From contig SDNM01000081.1 of the NCBI GenBank assembly GCA_004524385.1, forward strand, positions 1 through 6,904: 6,904 nt of DNA. Direction: 5' to 3'. This document shows positions 1-5,841 of this stretch, in pieces (position 1 is the first letter of the stretch; each line of letters starts with the position of its first letter). Both the position numbers and the translations under genes were made by a program. This DNA comes from Promethearchaeota archaeon. GTDB lineage: Archaea > Asgardarchaeota > Lokiarchaeia > Sigyniarchaeales > SOKP01. The notes below the pieces were generated by a model that was not told where the DNA came from, ran no database searches, and saw only the letters and a list, made by a program, of their open reading frames with translations.

Positions 1-310
1 TATGTTTCAACCCTCCAAGAATTAGTTGAATATTATTTGAATCGAATTTAGAATAATGAGTGGACCTGTTTAATTCTTCGTGCGCAATTTTTAAAAATTC
101 GAGAGATTTATCTATACCAATTAATTTATTACTCGAGTTTTTAATTAATTTAAAATTTCTTCCATTCGCACATCCTAAATCGATACAATATCCTTTAAAA
201 GCATAATTTTTTTCTGCCAAATATGATAAAAAGTGTTCAAGCGCTTTCCACGGCTTTTTTCTTTTTATATCATAATCCTTAGCAATTTTATTATAATAGT
301 AACTTTTCAT
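1..310 (-). CDS. Class I SAM-dependent methyltransferase, Trm9-like, N-terminal part (runs off left edge)
   Basis: The ATG is at 310-308 and the frame stays open to position 2, giving 103 residues. Residues 4-28 read YYYNKIAKDYD, then KRKKPW and EHFL. This matches the Trm9/ABH8 N-terminus, in which an IA-x-x-(F/Y)D segment is followed by R-x-x-PW. Motif I of the Rossmann methyltransferase fold follows at 43-52 (IDLGCANGRN), and motif II at 64-69 (IGIDKS), where Asp67 should contact the SAM ribose. Trm9 methylates carboxymethyl groups on wobble uridine of tRNA. Archaeal relatives are less well characterised, so the tRNA role is inferred from this N-terminal signature. The SAM-methyltransferase call is firm. 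The substrate-recognition C-terminus lies outside the window. The gene is divergent from the 389-2032 gene. There is no clear Shine-Dalgarno site, so a leaderless or short-leader mRNA is likely. Confidence 0.8.
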   Translation of the reverse strand, partial: MKSYYYNKIAKDYDIKRKKPWKALEHFLSYLAEKNYAFKGYCIDLGCANGRNFKLIKNSSNKLIGIDKSLEFLKIAHEELNRSTHYSKFDSNNIQLILGGLKH

Positions 311-330
311 AAATTACTGCCATTTTGTTC

Positions 331-347
331 GATATAAATATAAATGT
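331..347. promoter_or_regulatory. TATA-like element in a 78-bp divergent promoter region
   Basis: The gap 311-388 separates two divergent genes. It contains TATAAATA at 333-340, about 50 bp before the plus-strand ATG at 389. On the minus strand the same stretch reads as TTTATAT (about 344-338), 28-34 bp before the minus-strand ATG at 310, which suits a leaderless transcript. One short AT-rich core could therefore serve both directions. AT-rich DNA produces such matches often, so support is modest. Confidence 0.35.
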
Positions 348-388
348 AAGTATTGATATAAGATTAATATAAGAATATAAATGGAAAA

Positions 389-2032
389 ATGGAAGAAGTA
401 GCACCAATCTTAGAAAAATTTATTCAATTGTTTAAGGATGAGATTTTTAATTTCTATTTTCGAAGTTTTAATTATATTAAGGATATTTTGGCAGAAAAAG
501 AAATTAACTTAGAAAAAAAACCATCGCAAGATAGTGAAGAAACTCGAAAAACAAATATAGAAACGATGTTAAACGCTATTAAATTAGCGTTTATGACAAT
601 TGGAGTCCCAAAAAATAAATTAGAAGAAAGTATAAAACAATTTAATACGCTCACAAAAAAAAATCCAGAGGATTATCCTGATTATAATTCCTATTTTGAA
701 AGAGATTTAAAAGATTATATTGATCAAATTCTTTTTGAGATTTTATTTGATTATTTGATTGATTTAGACACGAAAAAAATGGAAAATTTAGATCTTTTTG
801 ACCTTTTACCTCGTGGTTTTATCAATCGATTAAAGAAATTTAAGCATGATCAAATACTATCCTCAGAGATTAGAGAGGTTATTAAAGAACAGATGGTGGA
901 AATAAAAAATTCAGTCGTTCCATCTGATTATTTAACCAAGACAGAGGAGAAAGTTATTAAAGGGGATGTGGTAATAAGAGCAGCAACTCCAGAGGAATTA
1001 AAGGAATTTGAAGAAAAAAGAATAGTGTCTAAGGTTGGACCTCCTAAACCAAAAGTCTCAATTCAAGAGGTTATTCCTAAAAAATTAAATTTTGAACTTC
1101 CAAAAAAACAAAAACTTTTTCTTGATTATATTGGAAGTCTCCCACCAATTAATCCCGATATAATTTATGAATTTAACATTGACATAGCTAATTTAAAAAA
1201 CTCGATGGATGTAAACCTTGAATTTCTCAATTTAGAAAATCTCTTCTATTTTATTAGTATTTCGAGAATGTTAGATATTGAATTATTCTTAAAACCAAAA
1301 GAAATTATTGCTATAGCTAAAAATTACGTAAATGGAAAGATTTTTAGTGCCTCTAAAGAGTCTACTCCAGATCCAATTAATAATTTTTTCGGTCTCGCAA
1401 TTCTTTCAGAATTAAATCTATTATATAAAGAAAATATTGAATTCATAGATTTAATGGATATACAAAGGTTTCTTGAATCTGAATTAAAAGATTTTATACC
1501 AGAGAAGCTTCATCTTAATTTTTTTACTATTTTATGCTTAAAAATATTAGAAAAAAGTGGAGGTATAATTGCACCTAAAACTAATCTTATAAATTCTATT
1601 TTAAATTTAGATATTTTTTCTAATTCAGAAAACATTAAAGAGGATAATCCAATATTGGATATATTAGAACAATTAGCCTGTATAAGATTGCTTGATAATA
1701 AGGCTAATGTTAGTCATTTCAAATCGTTATATATAAGTAAATTAAAGAAATCGATCACTGCGAATGGATTTATTAATGATAGAATAACAGATTCAGCTAG
1801 AGCTCTATTAATTATAGATTTACTGGATTTGAAAAAAGCCGAGTACGCAATTTGTCAAAGTTTACTCACTCATATTATAAAAAATGTAAGGTATTTTAAA
1901 TCAGAAGATCTTAAAAAAGAATTTAATTGGAAGACCGATAAATTAGCATATACTATAGAACTGCGTATGCTATTCTGGAGTTTGCTTGCGTGCGCAAGCT
2001 ACAAATTAATTTCTAATACGTCTTTATTTTAA
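389..2032 (+). CDS. Large all-helical hypothetical protein, possible alpha/alpha-toroid-like repeats
   Basis: This is a 547-residue protein I do not recognise as a named family. Residues 1-190 are charged and predominantly helical. Residues 195-240 form a linker rich in Lys, Glu and Pro (KVGPPKPKVSIQEV at about 215-228). Residues 241-547 are a chain of amphipathic helices. Segments such as NNFFGLAILSELNLL (331-345), NGFIND...ARALLIIDLLDL (459-481) and ELRMLFWSLLACASYKL (524-540) recall the helix pairs of prenyltransferase/squalene-cyclase alpha/alpha toroids. Conserved catalytic Asp, Cys and His ligands of true protein prenyltransferases are not evident, so a scaffold role is more likely than an enzyme; this is inference. 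I see no signal peptide or transmembrane helix, so it is probably cytoplasmic. The start has no strong Shine-Dalgarno site. An out-of-frame ATG at 381 opens a six-codon reading frame that overlaps the start. The end overlaps the convergent ykgJ-like gene by 9 bp. Confidence 0.75.
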   Translation: MEEVAPILEKFIQLFKDEIFNFYFRSFNYIKDILAEKEINLEKKPSQDSEETRKTNIETMLNAIKLAFMTIGVPKNKLEESIKQFNTLTKKNPEDYPDYNSYFERDLKDYIDQILFEILFDYLIDLDTKKMENLDLFDLLPRGFINRLKKFKHDQILSSEIREVIKEQMVEIKNSVVPSDYLTKTEEKVIKGDVVIRAATPEELKEFEEKRIVSKVGPPKPKVSIQEVIPKKLNFELPKKQKLFLDYIGSLPPINPDIIYEFNIDIANLKNSMDVNLEFLNLENLFYFISISRMLDIELFLKPKEIIAIAKNYVNGKIFSASKESTPDPINNFFGLAILSELNLLYKENIEFIDLMDIQRFLESELKDFIPEKLHLNFFTILCLKILEKSGGIIAPKTNLINSILNLDIFSNSENIKEDNPILDILEQLACIRLLDNKANVSHFKSLYISKLKKSITANGFINDRITDSARALLIIDLLDLKKAEYAICQSLLTHIIKNVRYFKSEDLKKEFNWKTDKLAYTIELRMLFWSLLACASYKLISNTSLF

Positions 2033-2040
2033 TTTTTTTT
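1984..2040 (+). terminator. GC-rich hairpin and T8 tract at the end of the 547-residue gene
   Basis: GCTTGC (1984-1989) and GCAAGC (1994-1999) pair around a GTGC loop, a strong stem for such AT-rich DNA. It lies inside the last codons of the gene. A tract of eight T residues follows at 2033-2040, directly after the TAA stop. Archaeal RNA polymerase terminates at T-rich runs, so the T8 tract is the likelier signal and the hairpin an accessory. The tract lies within the 3' coding end of the convergent gene. Confidence 0.4.
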
Positions 2041-2650
2041 CTAAATTAAAAATTGTTGAGAGGAGATTTTTTACCGTAGGAATAATTTTACCAATTCTTA
2101 CTGCATCATTCCAATTATTTATGAAAATATTATTGTCGTTCAAATCTTCAATAGTTTTTTTACCCAATTGAATCCATTGTTCTTCATTAATAAGAGGCAT
2201 ATCCGCAGAAATTCCAGGACAATATTGTTCTCCTTTTTGGGTATAGCTCATTTTTATTTTGGCTTTACTTCTATTAACCTTATTAAAAAAAATTTGAAAA
2301 GTAAATGGGAATGTTCGACAGAAATTTGGTCTTAAATTGTAAATTTTACATTTTACATTCTTTTCATCGTAAAAATAACAAGCTCCTGAATCTTTCTTTA
2401 GGAGTCCTACAAATGCTAATCCTTTTTCTGTTCTTATTGGCGGTATGACCATCTTTTTACGATCTTCGGCGGCAAGTTCTTTATCATAAGTGTAAAATCC
2501 AAGGATCTCAAGAATTTCATTGAGCATTAAATTTAATCCATTCTTAATCCTTAATATATCTGAGTAGGTAACATTTACAATTGTATTCTTGTCAGTACAA
2601 CAATTACCACATTTAGTACATTTAAATCTGAATCCTTTAGTACTTCTCAT
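2024..2650 (-). CDS. YkgJ-family cysteine-cluster protein
   Basis: This 208-residue protein has the YkgJ/UPF0153 cysteine pattern: CTKCGNCC at 11-18, then Cys91 (GACYFYD), Cys101 (VKCKIY), Cys111 in RPNFCRTFP (107-115) and Cys144 (YCPGI). That gives eight cysteines in the family order, thought to bind zinc or an iron-sulfur cluster. The family has no settled biochemical role. Its length is normal for archaeal members, and the C-terminus is a Lys-rich helical tail. The ATG at 2650-2648 has no close Shine-Dalgarno site, which together with the promoter-like element about 31 bp upstream suggests a leaderless mRNA. The promoter region carries a perfect 12-bp inverted repeat (2668-2700). The small gene 2760-2924 lies upstream on the same strand, 109 bp away. 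The last 9 bp overlap the convergent gene. Confidence 0.9.
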   Translation of the reverse strand: MRSTKGFRFKCTKCGNCCTDKNTIVNVTYSDILRIKNGLNLMLNEILEILGFYTYDKELAAEDRKKMVIPPIRTEKGLAFVGLLKKDSGACYFYDEKNVKCKIYNLRPNFCRTFPFTFQIFFNKVNRSKAKIKMSYTQKGEQYCPGISADMPLINEEQWIQLGKKTIEDLNDNNIFINNWNDAVRIGKIIPTVKNLLSTIFNLEKKLK

Positions 2651-2667
2651 AGTTTATTTATTATTTA

Positions 2668-2700
2668 TTTTAATCCTTTTTAAAACTTAAAGGATTAAAA
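2668..2700 (-). promoter_or_regulatory. Perfect 12-bp inverted repeat over the likely ykgJ promoter (candidate operator)
   Basis: The left arm TTTTAATCCTTT (2668-2679) and the right arm AAAGGATTAAAA (2689-2700) are exact reverse complements, separated by 9 bp. Read on the minus strand, GTTTTAAAAA (2686-2677) lies across the spacer and inner arm, about 31 bp before the ATG at 2650. That is where an archaeal TATA box would sit for a leaderless gene. A dimeric regulator bound here would block TBP or TFB. A related half-site, AATCCTTTA, recurs at 2632-2640 inside the first codons. The alternative is an RNA hairpin in a longer leader starting from the TTATAAAAA box at about 2742-2733. Confidence 0.45.
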
Positions 2701-2759
2701 GAATTTACTATATGGAAAGAAATTTTTCCTCTTTTTTATAATGAGTTCAATTTATGGAT

Positions 2760-2924
2760 TTAGTTTGGGATAAATTCATTTTTTAATATTGAAAGACATT
2801 TTTTCTTTTCTTCTGGCGAAAGCTCATTAACATGAGTCCCGCTCGAATTATAAGTGTCTGGCGGAATCTTCAATTTTTTGAGTACAAGATCTATATTCAA
2901 ATTATTTTTTAAATTGTTTCCCAT
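2760..2924 (-). CDS. Small hypothetical protein, 54 residues
   Basis: The ATG is at 2924-2922 and the stop TAA at 2762-2760. The product begins MGNNLKNNLNIDLVLKKLK, continues with IPPDTYNSSGTHVNELS, and ends in a charged helix, PEEKKKCLSILKNEFIPN. It has one Cys (43), no membrane segment and a plausible two-helix layout with a polar turn. I do not recognise the family. Signs that it is real: its composition resembles the neighbouring proteins, it has an AAAAGG run just before the ATG (spacing only 2 nt, shorter than ideal), an in-frame stop upstream leaves this ATG as the only sensible start, and it fills an otherwise long gap. It precedes the YkgJ-family gene on the same strand and could share a transcript, although TATA-like sequences lie between them. 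It could also be a relic of a longer gene. Confidence 0.55.
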   Translation of the reverse strand: MGNNLKNNLNIDLVLKKLKIPPDTYNSSGTHVNELSPEEKKKCLSILKNEFIPN

Positions 2925-3129
2925 AACCTTTTCTAAGAATTTATTATTAAAATTCTAAAATTCTTACGTTATCCCTTATGAAAAAATGCAATATAATATA
3001 TAAATTCTCTCTAGAGAAATAAGAAATTGGAAAAAAAAAGAAAAATCAATAACTATTGCAGAAGTTTTATAATCTTAAATTCTAATGAAATATTAATTTA
3101 TATTAATAATAAATTAGGTGAGAAATAAA
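2925..3129. promoter_or_regulatory. 205-bp divergent intergenic region with palindromes, TATA-like boxes and a Shine-Dalgarno site
   Basis: No gene is seen here. From left to right it holds: a 9-bp inverted repeat, TAAGAATTT (2934-2942) and AAATTCTTA (2958-2966), just upstream of the small minus-strand gene; a long TATA-like stretch at about 2990-3004; a perfect 10-bp palindrome TCTCTAGAGA (3008-3017) directly after it; TTTTATAAT (3065-3073), a suitable TATA box for the phosphoesterase; an 8-bp inverted repeat TAATTTAT (3094-3101) and ATAAATTA (3109-3116); and AGGTGA (3116-3121), a strong archaeal Shine-Dalgarno match 8 nt before the ATG at 3130. The AT-only repeats may be chance. Confidence 0.4.
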
Positions 3130-3939
3130 ATGACTGAGATAATTCAAATATCCGATTTACACTATGGATCTGAATTCAGAGATTCATATTTTGATAATGT
3201 AGTTCAATACATTAAAGATAATAACCCAGACGCCGTAGTATTGACGGGAGACATCGTTCATAAAGGGCGGTATAATCAATATCAAAATATCGTTCCTTAT
3301 CTACAAAGAATTAAAGATAGCACTCAGAATTTTTTGGCGATTCCTGGGAATCATGATGCTAAAAATAATGGATTAATTTTTTTTGAGAAATTTATTGGTC
3401 CTAGAAGGTCGAAGTTGGTTCTTGAAGAGAAAAAAACTATAATTGTTGGAGTCTGCAGTGCTAAGGATGATCTAAGTGTAGGAGAGCTTGGAGATGAGCA
3501 ATTAGACTATTTAGGGCGTATGTTGAATGTAGAATATGAGAATAGAATTATTGCAATGCATCATCATGCGATTGCCGTACCATATAGCGGTCGCAAGCAA
3601 ACAACTCTAATGGATGCTGGAGAATTAATCGAATTGGCTCTATTGTTTAAGATTGATTTAGTTATAATGGGACATAAACATATTCCACATGCCTATGTGA
3701 TTGGCCCAACAACTTTTCTTTATTGTGGAACATCTACATCTGACAAGGTTCGCGCGGACGAAAGCCCAAGCTTTAATCATATTATCCTTAATGAGGGTGA
3801 TTTAGAAGTACAGTTGGTAAATTCAATAACCTTAGAAAAAACCCTATTACTGAAACGCAAAGAAGGTCAAACGAAATTCGTAAGACCACGGAAAACCCGC
3901 ATCGAACATTTATTAAAATCAGAAGTTTGGGACATATAA
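3130..3939 (+). CDS. Calcineurin-like metallophosphoesterase (Icc/CpdA-like)
   Basis: This 269-residue protein carries every metal-site motif of the calcineurin-like phosphoesterases: D9-x-H11 (ISDLHYGS), G40-D41 (LTGDIVH), GNHD at 73-76, a His cluster at 144-146 (AMHHHAIAVP) and GHKH at 181-184. These bind two metal ions and activate water to hydrolyse phosphomono- or diesters. Layout and length resemble the Icc/CpdA cyclic-nucleotide phosphodiesterase group, but motifs alone do not fix the substrate. It appears cytosolic, with no signal peptide. The start is the ATG at 3130, because AGGTGA at 3116-3121 is well placed for it. An in-frame GTG at 3118 would add four residues but lies inside that ribosome site. 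The C-terminal 35 residues are basic (KRKEGQ...RPRKTR), possibly for nucleic-acid or phosphate binding; this is speculative. It stands alone, convergent with the kinase gene. Confidence 0.9.
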   Translation: MTEIIQISDLHYGSEFRDSYFDNVVQYIKDNNPDAVVLTGDIVHKGRYNQYQNIVPYLQRIKDSTQNFLAIPGNHDAKNNGLIFFEKFIGPRRSKLVLEEKKTIIVGVCSAKDDLSVGELGDEQLDYLGRMLNVEYENRIIAMHHHAIAVPYSGRKQTTLMDAGELIELALLFKIDLVIMGHKHIPHAYVIGPTTFLYCGTSTSDKVRADESPSFNHIILNEGDLEVQLVNSITLEKTLLLKRKEGQTKFVRPRKTRIEHLLKSEVWDI

Positions 3940-4010
3940 TTGTCCTGAAGTCTATTCCTTTTCATAAGTTGATGGATTAAAATGATCCACTTTTATTTTT
4001 CTACTTTTTC
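3926..4010 (+). terminator. Stop-codon hairpin and T-rich end after the phosphoesterase gene
   Basis: A 9-bp stem, two of its pairs being G-U, joins 3926-3934 with 3941-3949. Its core is GGACA/TGTCC and its six-base loop holds the TAA stop. Downstream, the T-rich run at 3991-4009 (TTTTATTTTT, then CTACTTTTT) is a typical archaeal termination tract. It is followed by the GC-only-core palindrome TCCCGGGA (4011-4018). The T-run serves the plus strand. No comparable tract is seen for the convergent kinase gene. Confidence 0.4.
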
Positions 4011-4028
4011 TCCCGGGAAATTAGAACT

Positions 4029-5039
4029 TTACAATCCCTCTAATTCTTGAGGAATATATTTATAATTTTGCATAAAACGTTTCCTTACATCTTCAAGATA
4101 ATACCTCTGGGTTTGAGCTCCACTAGTCTCAACAACAAATGAACCTATTACAGAACCTAAACGGCATGAATCTAATAATGTCATATCTAAAGATAAGCCC
4201 GTTAAGATACCTGCTCTATAACCATCTCCGGCGCCAGTAGTATCAATAACTTTCTCTGGGACACAAATTGGAATATTTACTCGATATAGTTTTTCTTTAT
4301 CATCCTTATAAAGTAACTCTGAACCCTCAGCGCCCTTTGTTTTTATTATTGCTTTTACTCGTTTGAGTATTTGTTCTTCAGTTAATTCAGTTTTATTGAT
4401 CACTTGTTCGAATTCATATTTATTTCCAATCAATATCTCTGTTTTCTTAAGAATATCAATTAGTAATTCTTTTGGAAAAAGGGGAGTTACTTGTCCAGGA
4501 TCAAATATTTGAGGAATTTTTAAATCAAATAATTGCTCGGAAAAATTTGCCATCGCATCAACGCTCTGAGTTGAGTTTATGGCGTGAATATAATTTTCTG
4601 GATCTTTGATTTTATCTCTTAAATCGATGTCCTTGCATTTATCTAAGGCCCCACCATGAAATATAATCATTTGATTAGATTTTGGGTCATTAACTATATA
4701 ACATGCAGCCGTGAAAAGATCGTCATGTACATCTACACCTAAATTAATATTTTCAAATCTTCCAATGTGGTCTTTATAACCTAGTCCATCAAAATCCTTT
4801 CCTACAGACCCGAGGAGATGAATTTCTGTGTCTTTTGCATTTAAAATACCAAGATTATATGCAATATTCCCGGCGGTTCCGCCAAAATATTGGATCCGAC
4901 TATCGGCTGTAACTGTGCTCTGGTATTCACCTTTTTCATGATCAATAGACACAGCATTAACAAAATTTTCAGCAAAGCCCATGATATAATCAAATGCAAT
5001 GGACCCGAGAACAATAATCTTCTTTTTTATAGAGCTCAT
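4029..5039 (-). CDS. PfkB-family carbohydrate/nucleoside kinase, adenosine-kinase-like
   Basis: This 336-residue ribokinase-fold enzyme transfers phosphate from ATP (or ADP in some archaea) to a sugar or nucleoside hydroxyl. Motif 1 is FGGTAGNIAYNLG at 52-64, with the Gly-Gly hinge at 53-54 and Asn58. Motif 2 is DTTGAGD at 266-272, with the GAGD anion hole and Asp272 as catalytic base. Asp17 in IAFDYIM probably binds the substrate. The N-terminal stretch GSIAFDYIMGF and the GGTAGN form resemble the adenosine-kinase-like branch rather than ribokinase or phosphofructokinase, so a nucleoside substrate is the better guess. The length is normal for the family. AAGGA at 5050-5046 lies 6 nt before the ATG and supports this start. 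The gene is divergent from the DNA glycosylase gene and convergent with the phosphoesterase gene. No partner enzyme is adjacent, so the pathway cannot be named. Confidence 0.88.
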   Translation of the reverse strand: MSSIKKKIIVLGSIAFDYIMGFAENFVNAVSIDHEKGEYQSTVTADSRIQYFGGTAGNIAYNLGILNAKDTEIHLLGSVGKDFDGLGYKDHIGRFENINLGVDVHDDLFTAACYIVNDPKSNQMIIFHGGALDKCKDIDLRDKIKDPENYIHAINSTQSVDAMANFSEQLFDLKIPQIFDPGQVTPLFPKELLIDILKKTEILIGNKYEFEQVINKTELTEEQILKRVKAIIKTKGAEGSELLYKDDKEKLYRVNIPICVPEKVIDTTGAGDGYRAGILTGLSLDMTLLDSCRLGSVIGSFVVETSGAQTQRYYLEDVRKRFMQNYKYIPQELEGL

Positions 5040-5119
5040 AATAATTCCTTACTCTTTTTAATACTATTTAAAATAAATTTTAATCTATTAAATTAATTTC
5101 GTGAAAACATATTTCTTTA

Positions 5120-5130
5120 CTTATATGATT
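5120..5130 (+). promoter_or_regulatory. TATA-like box for the glycosylase gene (leaderless spacing)
   Basis: CTTATAT at 5120-5126 lies about 26-32 bp before the ATG at 5152, the distance expected when an archaeal transcript begins at or near the start codon. No Shine-Dalgarno site is visible upstream of 5152, which agrees with a leaderless mRNA. The rest of the 112-bp divergent gap (5040-5151) is AT-rich. It holds the kinase gene's AAGGA site and a weaker TTTAAATA-type element near 5066-5075. Confidence 0.4.
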
Positions 5131-5151
5131 AAACAGTTTTTATTATAAATT

Positions 5152-5799
5152 ATGGTTAATTACCATGAAAAAATGAAAGAGTTATTGACTTCTTTAGAAA
5201 AACTGAAAAACAGCGGAATAAACAATTTAGTCAATTCAAGAATAACCGAATTCGCAGAAATCAAAAACAAATCTTCAGATAAAATATTCACAGAACTCTG
5301 TTTTTGTATCATGACAGCAAACTGTAGTGCAGAAAAATGTATCGAAATTCATGAAAATATAGGATATGATTTTTTAAATCTTTCACAATATCAATTAACG
5401 AATAAATTTAAAGAGCTTGGGTATCGTTTTCCTAATATACGGTCCAAATACATCATTGAAGCGAGGTGTAATAAGGAAGAATTGAATAAAAGAATAAAAT
5501 CTAATAAAAATGGAAACATGCTACGGGAATGGATTGTAAGTAATATAAAAGGAATCGGATATAAAGAAGCAAGTCATTTTCTCAGGAATATAGGGTATAA
5601 AAATTATGCAATTATAGATTTTCATATAGCAGATTTATTAGCGAAACATAATTTAATTACCAAACCAAAAACAATGACAAAAAAGAAATATTTGGAAATT
5701 GAGGAATTATTAAAAGATATTGGAACAAGATTAAACCTCAATATGGCAGAATTAGATTTATTCTTATGGTATTTAGAAACAAGTAAGATTTTAAAGTAA
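5152..5799 (+). CDS. ogg: N-glycosylase/DNA lyase, archaeal OGG2 family (8-oxoguanine repair)
   Basis: This 215-residue bifunctional base-excision repair enzyme should remove 8-oxoguanine and cut the abasic site. The helix-hairpin-helix spans about 131-150: IKGIGYKEASHFLRNIG, with Lys138 as the Schiff-base nucleophile. Asp156 in AIIDFHIADLL is the second catalytic residue. The 18-residue Lys-to-Asp spacing agrees with what I recall for the Methanocaldococcus enzyme (Lys129, Asp147). The C-terminus, LWYLETSKILK, ends in Lys215. Structural work on OGG2 found that the terminal lysine contacts the flipped base, so the natural end appears intact. The N-terminal half (ELCFCIMTANCSAEKC at 48-63) is the usual all-helical domain and has four Cys, but in a spacing unlike the [4Fe-4S] loop of endonuclease III. 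The length is family-typical. It has its own promoter and is convergent with the 93-residue protein gene. Confidence 0.92.
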   Translation: MVNYHEKMKELLTSLEKLKNSGINNLVNSRITEFAEIKNKSSDKIFTELCFCIMTANCSAEKCIEIHENIGYDFLNLSQYQLTNKFKELGYRFPNIRSKYIIEARCNKEELNKRIKSNKNGNMLREWIVSNIKGIGYKEASHFLRNIGYKNYAIIDFHIADLLAKHNLITKPKTMTKKKYLEIEELLKDIGTRLNLNMAELDLFLWYLETSKILK

Positions 5800-5841
5800 T
5801 AAAATAAGTATTTTCAAATTAAAAATTTGTTAAAATGCGTT

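Noticed and set aside
472..654. 60-residue minus-strand ORF
   Set aside because: It lies wholly inside the 547-residue gene on the opposite strand, with no ribosome site and a composition typical of a shadow frame.
2934..2966. 9-bp inverted repeat TAAGAATTT/AAATTCTTA as an operator
   Set aside because: The arms are nearly pure A/T with a 15-bp spacer in AT-rich DNA, so chance is a sufficient explanation. It is recorded only within the intergenic entry.
3008..3129. tRNA or other structured RNA gene in the phosphoesterase upstream gap
   Set aside because: The stretch is very AT-rich, lacks cloverleaf-like arms and T-loop or CCA signatures, and shows no GC-rich island.
3970..3990. TGGAT/ATCCA hairpin before the T-rich tract as a classical terminator stem
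   Set aside because: Only 5 bp of stem with a 7-nt loop, too weak to claim separately from the T-tract.
4890..5096. 68-residue plus-strand ORF
   Set aside because: It mostly mirrors the N-terminal codons of the PfkB kinase gene, and the remainder runs through the promoter gap.
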